Shown: piece after piece, positions 1 to 5,303 of the stretch
Numbering within the stretch: position 1 is the stretch's first letter
Layout: the number at the start of each line of letters is the position of its first letter
Assembly: GCA_003022815.1 (NCBI GenBank)
Contig: PXSL01000021.1
Span: 1 to 10,577, forward strand
From: Halobacteriales archaeon SW_5_68_122
Lineage (GTDB): Archaea; Halobacteriota; Halobacteria; Halobacteriales; Haloarculaceae
DNA length: 10,577 bases
Direction of reading: 5' to 3'
Notes under the pieces: generated by a model
Told to the model about the DNA's origin: nothing
Databases searched by the model: none
The model's input: the letters and a program-made list of their open reading frames with translations, nothing else
Made by a program: the position numbers and the translations under genes

Positions 1-408
1 ACCGAGGGCGTTCGTCATCACGAGGTAGTGGTAGCTCAGCCGCCAGAACGAGTTGGCACCGGGCGAGAAGTGCAGCGTCTCGGCGGTCAGCAGGTCGGCG
101 ACCTGCTCGGTCTCGGCCGTCGTCAGGGCGGCGTGTGCCGCCGGTCGCGGCTCCGTTGTCGTCCGGACGTCGCTGGCGATCTCCTCTACTGCCGCCGTCG
201 ACGCGGCGTCCTCGAACGTTACGAGCGTCGGTATCTCGTAGTTGTCGGGCGTGTGGCTCAGCAGGTACTCGTACTTGGCGTCGAACGCTGGAGACATTAC
301 GTCCGCGGTCGCCGCGCCCGGCAACGCGAGCGCGCCGCCCGTCGCCGCCGACAGTCGGACGAACTGGCGGCGGGATATCGGGGCCGTCTCGAAGGGGTCC
401 TCGGACAC
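1..408 (-). CDS. Tat-exported protein, N-terminal part (runs off the window)
   Basis: The reading frame is open from a GTG at 408 to the window edge (136 residues). An in-frame TGA lies ten codons upstream with no ATG between, so GTG is the likely start. Residues about 10-30 form a twin-arginine signal: ISRRQFVRLSAATGGALALP, then an Ala-rich cleavage region (GAATA). The protein is therefore probably exported folded by the Tat route, the usual haloarchaeal secretion path. The mature part visible here (DAKYEYLLSHTPDNYEIPTL, later TLHFSPGANSFW) resembles, from memory, the N-terminal region of haloarchaeal M14-type zinc carboxypeptidases. The catalytic part would lie outside the window, so this family call is tentative. 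A TATA-like CTTTTGTAG lies at 441-449 on the minus strand. It is transcribed in the same direction as the nuclease gene upstream, 72 bases away, and is probably a separate unit. Confidence 0.75.
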   Translation of the reverse strand, partial: MSEDPFETAPISRRQFVRLSAATGGALALPGAATADVMSPAFDAKYEYLLSHTPDNYEIPTLVTFEDAASTAAVEEIASDVRTTTEPRPAAHAALTTAETEQVADLLTAETLHFSPGANSFWRLSYHYLVMTNALG

Positions 409-480
409 AGTCGTGACTCTACCCGGTGGTTGCTTTCACCCTACAAAAGGTTCTGACAAAGGCATCCAAAGCGGGTCGGG

Positions 481-1274
481 CTACGGCGGCCACCGCTCGT
501 CGAAGCGGTGGTCGTCGGCCCAGTTGATTGAAGCGTCCGGTTGATCCGGTGGGTGGACGCGCAGGGAGATGGACTGATCGAACTCATCGTCTGTAACGAA
601 GTAGATTTCCTCTGTCTCCGAACAGTGGATACAGTAGACGTCGATGGCGTCCGAATCCCGGGTCGGAAAACGTATCCGACCGTCGACGACGCTTCCAGAA
701 CAGGCACGTATCCTGTGCTGGGTCCCCGAATCATCGCAGGCGACAAAGTGGTATGACTTATCGTCGACCTGAACGAACGGGACAAGGTGCTCCTGCAGGC
801 GTTCGCCGACCGGCTCAACGGCAGGGGCTCGGCCGTGGCTCGCGGACCTGATTCGGTGGGCGCTCGGCGGCCAGCGCGCGTCGAACTCGTAGTCGTCTGC
901 CCAGTTGATTGATGGGTCCGGCTGGTCGGGGTTCTCGACGCGCAGCGAAATCCGCCTGTCGAACTCGTTGATATATACCAGATACAGGGTTTCGAGCTCG
1001 TGAACATAGACGACAAAACAGTCTATCTCACCGTCGTAGTACTTGTATACGTTGCCTTCCGCGTTCGTATGTGGCTTTTAGTGTGGAAGGTAATGATCCC
1101 GTTGCTCAGTCGACCGGTTTTAATTTGTAACGTCAGCAGTTCGCCGGCGGGTGTTTCGACCACCATATCGTACCGCTGATTATCACCGAACGGCGTGAGA
1201 ACTGGAATACCGTGGCGTTTCAACTCCGCGAGAACAGCTGCTTCGGTGAGTTCTCCCTTTCGATGTGCGTCCAT
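481..1274 (-). pseudogene. PD-(D/E)XK nuclease-like gene, duplicated domain, -1 frameshift
   Basis: This resembles the haloarchaeal proteins annotated as group I intron-associated PD-(D/E)XK endonucleases. The first frame starts at ATG 1274 (MDAHRKGELTEAAVLAELKR) and carries the likely active site: D36 in RYDMVV and Q50-x-K52 in LQIKTG. Near 1069-1070 the frame shifts by -1; the first frame ends at a TAG just above 1020. The homologous protein resumes in another frame (NAEGNVYKYYDGEIDCFVVY) and runs without stops to TAG at 481. Restoring one base gives 264 residues. The second half repeats the first: NEFD...SINWADD...RWPP (865-969) and DEFD...SINWADD...RWPP (484-588) match at 26 of 35 residues without gaps. 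In the second copy D36, Q50 and K52 correspond to His, Arg and Cys, so that domain should be catalytically dead. GC is lower than in neighbouring genes. The gene may be a true pseudogene or carry a sequencing indel. Confidence 0.8.
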
Positions 1275-1301
1275 GGTTCGAAGGTTCTCGTCCCCTCAAA
1301 A

Positions 1302-1312
1302 GGTAAAAATAC
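1302..1312 (-). promoter_or_regulatory. TATA-like box of the PD-(D/E)XK gene
   Basis: The minus strand reads TATTTTTACC about 28-38 bases before the ATG at 1274, in an otherwise GC-rich spacer. This spacing suits an archaeal TATA box driving a leaderless or very short-leader mRNA. Position and composition are the only evidence. Confidence 0.4.
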
Positions 1313-1412
1313 GGCCATCAACCTCACGAGTACGTCTGCAGTGCACACTATTAGGAGTCGGATAACTGAATAGGGGGTTGCCGAAACGCCCGGTATCGGA
1401 CGTTCTATGCAT

Positions 1413-1437
1413 ATGGGGTCGCCCGGATTCGAACCGG
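1413..1437 (-). repeat. tRNA 3'-end remnant (possible att scar)
   Basis: The minus strand shows a complete T-arm (TCCGG, loop TTCGAAT, CCGGG) followed by CGACCCC and A, which is the 3' end of a tRNA. No GGGGTCG 5' acceptor strand or anticodon arm precedes it. A 23-base stretch (1413-1435) matches the 3' end of the intact tRNA-Pro at 1522-1544 with a single mismatch, 109 bases away in the same orientation. It lies downstream of the tRNA 3' end, where integration into a tRNA gene leaves a duplicated 3' end. A shorter GGATTCGAA echo lies at about 1464-1472. It could also be the leftover of a different, deleted tRNA gene. Confidence 0.6.
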
Positions 1438-1522
1438 ACGAAGACTCGCTCCACTCGTCTTCAGGATTCGAATCGGCCGACGAACGGCGTCGCTCGTCAC
1501 ATCCACTCCTCGCAGACGCCAA

Positions 1523-1596
1523 TGGGATCGCCCGGATTCGAACCAGGGTCCACAGCACCCAAGGCTGCGAGTATAGCCAAGCTAACCCACGATCCC
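1523..1596 (-). tRNA. tRNA-Pro (UGG)
   Basis: The cloverleaf folds fully. The acceptor pairs GGGATCG with CGATCCC, with discriminator A at 1523. The D-arm has the GG pair (AGCTTGGCTAT loop). The anticodon stem GCAGC/GCTGT encloses the loop CTTGGGT, giving anticodon UGG with G37, as is usual for proline tRNAs. The variable loop is GGAC and the T-arm is CCTGG-TTCGAAT-CCGGG. No intron is seen and CCA is not encoded. The 5' flank has an AACGTTTTCACG stretch some 30 bases upstream that may be the promoter. The 3' end is repeated at 1413-1437. Confidence 0.95.
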
Positions 1597-1655
1597 GCAT
1601 CGTGTTCTACCCCCTGCCGGCGTGAAAACGTTTCGTTCCACGGGTCGGCCCCAAG

Positions 1656-1663
1656 GGATTTAG
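1656..1663 (+). promoter_or_regulatory. TATA-like box of the BofA-like gene
   Basis: GGATTTAG lies 24-31 bases before the ATG at 1687 in a GC-rich spacer, the position expected for a haloarchaeal leaderless promoter. Support is positional only. Confidence 0.4.
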
Positions 1664-1686
1664 CCCGGCACCGAGAACCGCCGGCC

Positions 1687-1974
1687 ATGGTTTCGACGAC
1701 GGAGATTGCCCTGCTAATACTGGCACTGGCGCTACTGTTCGGCGCCTTCCGCATTATTGAGACGGTGAGGCCGCTCATCGTGAACGCCATCGTGGGGGTA
1801 ATTATCCTCGTGGTAGCGAACGTCGCCGGCCTCGGGGTCTCCATCACGCCGATAGCGGTGCTGGTCTGTGCGGTCGGCGGCGTGCCGGGCGCGGTACTCG
1901 TCATCCTGCTGGCGTACCTCGAGATCGCCTTCGCCGGCATGATCGCGCCGCTGGCCGCGCTGGCGCTCGTTTGA
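1687..1974 (+). CDS. BofA-like (pro-sigmaK processing inhibitor family) membrane protein
   Basis: The product is a 95-residue, almost wholly hydrophobic protein. Its central part matches what I know of archaeal BofA-family proteins: RPLIVNAIVGVIILVVANV at about residues 28-46, then VSITPIAVLVCAVGGVPGA. There are about three membrane segments, at residues 5-22, 29-52 and 58-88. In Bacillus, BofA restrains the intramembrane site-2 protease SpoIVFB. Haloarchaea do not sporulate, so the role here is unknown. A link to the M50 protease at 5304-6446 is only a family-level suggestion, because the two genes are 3.3 kb apart and not in one operon. The start at 1687 is chosen because membrane sequence begins at once and a TATA-like box lies about 27 bases upstream. 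An upstream reading of this frame would run through the tRNA region and is not credible. Confidence 0.8.
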   Translation: MVSTTEIALLILALALLFGAFRIIETVRPLIVNAIVGVIILVVANVAGLGVSITPIAVLVCAVGGVPGAVLVILLAYLEIAFAGMIAPLAALALV

Positions 1975-2058
1975 GGCGGGTGCCTGTGCGGGCCGATAGC
2001 ACAAACACGCGTTTGAGCTTAGCGTACCCCTTTGATACACCCGGCTGTCGCCTCGAGC

Positions 2059-2307
2059 ATGAGACACGCGATGGTCCCCGGCCGGCTATTCGAGCCGCTA
2101 GGCTGGGCGCTCGGGCGCCTGCTAGTGCTCGTTGAGGGGGTAGCCTTCTGAGCCGCTGCGACCTTCCCGTTCGTCCACGTCACGGCCGGGCTACTGTACG
2201 TGCGCGAATCGGTCCCGGCGTCAATGCTGGTCGTATTGGGGCTCATCAACGCCGCCGCCATCGTGGTCGGCTACCGGCACGGGTATGGGGGACGGTCGGA
2301 TGAGTAG
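2059..2307 (+). pseudogene. small hydrophobic protein gene interrupted by in-frame TGA
   Basis: One frame reads MRHAMVPGRLFEPLGWALGR and on to LVEGVAF, meets TGA at 2149-2151, then continues without further stops (AAATFPFVHVTAGLLYVRES to GYRHGYGGRSDE) to TAG at 2305-2307. Both halves are hydrophobic with matching codon usage, so they look like one protein of about 82 residues with two or three membrane segments, rather than two genes. The aromatic context (VAF-stop-AAATFPF) suggests a tryptophan codon, TGG, changed to TGA. ATG 2059 is preferred, with a TATA-like TTTGATAC near 2031-2038; ATG 2071 is the alternative. The end overlaps the start of the next gene (ATGAGTAG), so the two were probably translationally coupled. 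I do not recognise a characterised family. A sequencing error at 2151 is possible. Confidence 0.6.
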
Positions 2308-2539
2308 CCGCGCCCGGGTGACCGAGGCCGACGAGAAGCGCCTCGAACGATACCTCCGGAGTCGCGCCGGAGACGGCGACGCCTACGTCAAGAGCAAGTT
2401 CATCGCCGACGACGTCGGACTGACGCCGTCGCAGGTTGGACTGCTACTCAAGCGGCTCCGCGAATCGGAGGGCGACGTCGACGTCGAGAAGTGGTCCTAC
2501 ACGAACGCGACCACCTGGCGGGTGACCGCCGCGGAGTGA
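2300..2539 (+). CDS. small winged-helix-like haloarchaeal protein (DUF7123-like)
   Basis: The product is a 79-residue charged soluble protein, MSSRARVTEADEKRLERYLR, followed by a helix-turn-helix-like stretch (VKSKFIADDVGLTPSQVGLL) at about residues 32-51 and a C-terminal EKWSYTNATTWRVT. The order matches, from memory, the haloarchaeal family annotated DUF7123: YxKSK, then PxxVG, then EKWxYxxxTTWxVT. The fold looks like a winged helix, so a DNA-binding or regulatory role is plausible but not shown. I chose ATG 2300 over the in-frame ATG 2285 because the upstream residues are not family-like, and because a GGGGGA purine run at 2287-2292 sits at ribosome-binding distance from 2300. It overlaps the end of the interrupted gene upstream and is followed by the palindromic element at 2578. 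Confidence 0.75.
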   Translation: MSSRARVTEADEKRLERYLRSRAGDGDAYVKSKFIADDVGLTPSQVGLLLKRLRESEGDVDVEKWSYTNATTWRVTAAE

Positions 2540-2577
2540 CCGCCGGTCGGTCGTGACCGCGCCGTACCATCCGCGTC

Positions 2578-2658
2578 ATACTGATTGCTGTGAGTCATTA
2601 CCGGATCGACCGCCCGATCGCGGGCGGTCGTACGGCAAACAGCTACAGCAATCAGTAT
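2578..2658. repeat. 81-bp imperfect palindrome, likely REP/MITE-like element or two-way terminator
   Basis: The outer arms ATACTGATTGCTGT (2578-2591) and ACAGCAATCAGTAT (2645-2658) are perfect reverse complements over 14 bases. The centre is a second stem, CGACCGCCCG / CGGGCGGTCG, with a 4-base ATCG loop; partial pairing (ACCGGAT / TACGGC) joins the two. The whole could fold into one long hairpin on either strand. It sits exactly between two convergent genes, the winged-helix protein ending at 2539 and the helicase whose TGA is at 2658-2660. The right arm overlaps the helicase stop codon by one base. Outer arms of this sequence seem familiar to me as a dispersed haloarchaeal intergenic repeat, but that is memory only. 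There is no open frame inside and no clear target-site duplication. Confidence 0.7.
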
Positions 2659-4685
2659 CAGTGCTCGTCGTGGAGTTCGATTTCGGCGACGAGTTCGTAG
2701 GGGTCCGTCCCCCGGCGGATCGCGTCGAGCATCGCGAAGGCCTCGTCGGGCTCCAGGAAGTGTTCGGTGACGGCCCGCCCGAGCGGCGTCGGCTCGAGCC
2801 CGTCGATGAACTCGTACTCCAGCAGCTTGCCGACGGCGTGTTTCGTGGGGATCTCGCCGACCATCCGGTCGTTGAGCCGCTTTGCGCCCGTGCCGGCGAC
2901 GGCGACGTTGGCCAGCGTCTCCTCGACGGCCGAGTCCTCGTCGTAGCGGGTGATGACGGGCTCCATCTCGCCCTTCAGGAGCTTGAACGCCACCTCGTCC
3001 TCGCTGGCCTCCATGGAGTTGTGGTAGGTGCAGTCCGGCTCCACGAGCACGTAGACGGTCCCCTGGTCGTGGTAGTCCGGCCGGCCGGCCCGGCCGAGCA
3101 TCTGCTCGAACTCCTGGACGGAGAGCCATTCGATGCCCATCGCCAGCGAGTCGAAGATCACCTGCGAGGCGGGGAAGTCGACGCCCGCCGCCAGCGCCGC
3201 CGTCGTGACGACGCAGGCCAGCTCCTGGTCGCCGAACTGCCGCTCGACGCGCTTGCGCTGGCCGTAATCGAGGCCGGCGTGGTACGGCGCAGAGGAGTAC
3301 TCCAGCCGCCGGGATATCTCGTGACACCGGCGCCGGGAGTTGGTGAACACGATGGTCTGGCCGCGATACCCCTTCGACGATTTGGAGTCGTAGGCCCGCT
3401 TGACGAGCTTGTTCTCGATGTCTATCTTCTCGGAGCCGTCGGCGAAGGTGACGTGGCGCTCGATGGGGACCGGCCGCTCCTCGAACTCGATGAGCTGGGC
3501 GCCGAGCTGCTCTGACAGCTGGCCGGCATTGCCCACCGTCGCCGACAGATATACCCACTGGGTGTCACAGCGGTTCGTCTCGCAGTAGTGCTTCAGCCGC
3601 GAGACGAGGCCGTCCAGCCGGTGGCCCCGGTCGTCCTCGCCGAGGTTGTGCACCTCGTCGATGACGACGGTGCCGACTTCGCCGAGGTCCTTGCCGGTCC
3701 GTAGCGCGTGGTCGATGCCCTCGTAGGTACCGACGATGACGTCGGCTCCGGGGTCGAACCGGTTGCCCGAATCGCGGATGCGGGAGGCGCCGACCCGTAT
3801 CGACACGTCCAGCAGGTCGCCGTAGTCGTCGGTGAAGTCCTCGTGTTTCTGGTTGGCCAGCGCCACCAGCGGGACCAGAAACAGCATCTTGCCCTCGCCC
3901 TTGAGCGCGCGGTCGATGCCCGCCAGCTCGCCGACCAGCGTCTTGCCGGTCGCCGTCGCCGAGACGACCAGCTGGTCGCGGCTCGAAAGCAGGCCGTTCT
4001 CGACGGCCAGACTCTGGACGGGCAACAGCTCGTCGAACTGCTCCAAGCTCGCCGTCAGGTCGGGGTGGACGTCCAGCTCCGCGGTCGGCACGAGGTCGAT
4101 GTCGTCGGTCGTCGCGGATATCTCGTCAAACTTCGTCAGCTCGGGGTCCAGCTGGCCCGACAGCAGGTTCCGGACCCGCTCGAGGTCGCCGACCTCCACC
4201 AGCAGCTCCTCCAGCCGGTCGCGGGCGCCGGACCGCAGCCCCCGGTAATTGGCCTCCCGCTCGAGCTCCCGCTTTGCGCAGTCCGGGCAGATGTGCTCAT
4301 CGTCGGCCTCGATTGCGGTCTCCGAGGTCAACGGCGAGTACCGGCCTTTGCCGGCGCAGATGCGACAGGTCCGGACCTGCTTGGCCTCGAGCTGGTAGCC
4401 GTCCAGCATCGCCTCCAGCTCTTGGCGGCCGCCGCGGGAGGTCTGCTCGGAGAGACGGATTCGACGGGCCCGGCGGGCCATCTCGACGAACTGCTCGGGG
4501 CGGCGCGGCACCTCGTCGTCGCCGTCCTTCACGCGGAACCGGCCGGGCCGGGGGCCGGCGTCGGTCGACTTCAGTTCCAGTCGCCCCCGGAGCAGTCGCT
4601 CGTCGTCCCGGCGGACGACGACGGCGTAGTCGTCGCCGGCCTCGTGGAGGAACAGCGTGTCGACGTCGGCGACCTGCTTTGACAC
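2658..4685 (-). CDS. DEAD/DEAH-box (Ski2-like, SF2) ATP-dependent helicase with N-terminal zinc finger
   Basis: The product is a 675-residue cytosolic SF2 helicase unwinding DNA or RNA with ATP. Visible motifs are Walker A SATATGKT (242-249, K248), Walker B DEVH (343-346), motif III SAT (381-383), motif IV IVFTNSRRR (445-453), motif V TTAALAAGVDFP (494-505) and motif VI QMLGRAGRP (528-536). The motif VI form and a C-terminal NVAVAGTGAKRLND region place it near the Ski2/Hel308 branch. Before the motor is a zinc finger, CRIC...CPDC (C107, C110, C133, C136), on a haloarchaea-specific N-terminal extension of about 200 residues. The start is GTG 4685, with MSKQVADVDTLFLHEAGDDY immediately after. 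All core motifs are intact and the length agrees with haloarchaeal homologs I know. The cupin gene lies 86 bases upstream on the same strand. The stop codon touches the palindrome at 2578-2658. The substrate cannot be read from the sequence. Confidence 0.92.
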   Translation of the reverse strand: MSKQVADVDTLFLHEAGDDYAVVVRRDDERLLRGRLELKSTDAGPRPGRFRVKDGDDEVPRRPEQFVEMARRARRIRLSEQTSRGGRQELEAMLDGYQLEAKQVRTCRICAGKGRYSPLTSETAIEADDEHICPDCAKRELEREANYRGLRSGARDRLEELLVEVGDLERVRNLLSGQLDPELTKFDEISATTDDIDLVPTAELDVHPDLTASLEQFDELLPVQSLAVENGLLSSRDQLVVSATATGKTLVGELAGIDRALKGEGKMLFLVPLVALANQKHEDFTDDYGDLLDVSIRVGASRIRDSGNRFDPGADVIVGTYEGIDHALRTGKDLGEVGTVVIDEVHNLGEDDRGHRLDGLVSRLKHYCETNRCDTQWVYLSATVGNAGQLSEQLGAQLIEFEERPVPIERHVTFADGSEKIDIENKLVKRAYDSKSSKGYRGQTIVFTNSRRRCHEISRRLEYSSAPYHAGLDYGQRKRVERQFGDQELACVVTTAALAAGVDFPASQVIFDSLAMGIEWLSVQEFEQMLGRAGRPDYHDQGTVYVLVEPDCTYHNSMEASEDEVAFKLLKGEMEPVITRYDEDSAVEETLANVAVAGTGAKRLNDRMVGEIPTKHAVGKLLEYEFIDGLEPTPLGRAVTEHFLEPDEAFAMLDAIRRGTDPYELVAEIELHDEH

Positions 4686-4771
4686 GCCCGGGAGTAGTGT
4701 ACCGGAACATTTCAGTGGTCCGGAAGCGGTGTGGACAGGTCACACGGGACGGGAGCACGCGGGCGGTCCGG

Positions 4772-5191
4772 TCACTCCACCAGCCGTATCTCGTCGTCGC
4801 CGTTCGGGACCGCACAGAGGAACGCGCCCGGTTCGTCGCTCTCGTTGCGGTACCAGTGGACCGCGCCCGCCGGGATGTGCAGAGCGTCGCCCGCCGAAAC
4901 GACGTGCTCTTCGCCCGCGCTCGCGGCGTCGCCGTTCGCCCGAGGCGCCTCCGGCGCCTCGCTGATCCCCACGACGTACTCGCCCTCCAGCACGTACTGC
5001 TCGTGTTCGATCTCGTTGGTGTGTTCCGGCACCTCGGCGCCCGGCTCCAGTTCGAACCGCCGGATGGCGAGGTTCGGTGCGCCGTGTTCTGGGCTGACAA
5101 GGACGCCCTTCCGAAGACCGTCGGCCGCGTCGACCGACTCGTATGTCACGTCCTTGGCGCGGCGAACGAGCGGGTCCGACTGCTGTGACAT
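4772..5191 (-). CDS. single-domain cupin protein
   Basis: The product is 139 residues with one small beta-barrel cupin domain. Motif 1 is GAEVPEHTNEIEHEQYVLEG (residues 51-70), with H57 and H63 as likely metal ligands. Motif 2 is GDALHIPAGAVHWYRN (101-116), with H112. The second His of the usual HxH pair is Asn59 here. An acidic Ala/Glu insertion (about 78-97) separates the motifs, and at DNA level it contains a 9-bp-arm hairpin (4939-4959). Cupins of this size bind a divalent metal and have varied enzymatic or sensing roles, so no specific function can be assigned. I chose the ATG at 5191 because the reading frame further upstream overlaps the divergent protease promoter and is not cupin-like. 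A weak TATA-like TAGTTTCG lies about 30 bases upstream. It may be cotranscribed with the helicase 86 bases downstream. Confidence 0.85.
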   Translation of the reverse strand: MSQQSDPLVRRAKDVTYESVDAADGLRKGVLVSPEHGAPNLAIRRFELEPGAEVPEHTNEIEHEQYVLEGEYVVGISEAPEAPRANGDAASAGEEHVVSAGDALHIPAGAVHWYRNESDEPGAFLCAVPNGDDEIRLVE

Positions 5192-5271
5192 GATGCCGGG
5201 TTGGTCGTCGACACACTCGAAACTACGGGTCCTGGGGCCGCCGTCCGCCGACCGGCCCCGCGGCCCGCCCG

Positions 5272-5281
5272 GATACTTATG
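5272..5281 (+). promoter_or_regulatory. TATA box of the M50 protease gene
   Basis: GATACTTATG lies about 23-32 bases before the ATG at 5304 in a strongly GC-rich stretch, and this fits a haloarchaeal promoter giving a leaderless mRNA. It sits in the 112-base divergent spacer shared with the cupin gene. Confidence 0.55.
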
Positions 5282-5303
5282 GCTCCGGGGACAACTGCCT
5301 ACC

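Noticed and set aside
441..1016. Minus-strand 191-residue open frame
   Set aside because: Ser/Thr/Arg-rich shadow of the second half of the PD-(D/E)XK gene, whose repeated family motifs lie in another frame.
1440..1462. Six-base-arm hairpin GAAGAC...GTCTTC upstream of the tRNA fragment
   Set aside because: I considered it as the variable arm of a class II tRNA, but no anticodon or 5' acceptor strand fits; it is short enough to be chance.
1220..1625. Open frames crossing the tRNA-Pro region on both strands
   Set aside because: They translate the tRNA gene and the tRNA fragment and show no protein-like features.
2497..3558. Long minus-strand frame rich in Arg and Gly, and the plus-strand frame 2553-3515
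   Set aside because: Both overlap the helicase in other frames and read as typical high-GC nonsense.
3708..4682. Long plus-strand open frame opposite the helicase gene
   Set aside because: It is the GC-biased shadow of the helicase, low in complexity (Leu, Val, Gln, Arg-rich) and with no domain; the minus-strand frame has all SF2 motifs.
4731..5303. Upstream extension of the M50 protease frame
   Set aside because: It runs antisense through the cupin gene; the TATA box at 5272 and the family N terminus fix the start at 5304.
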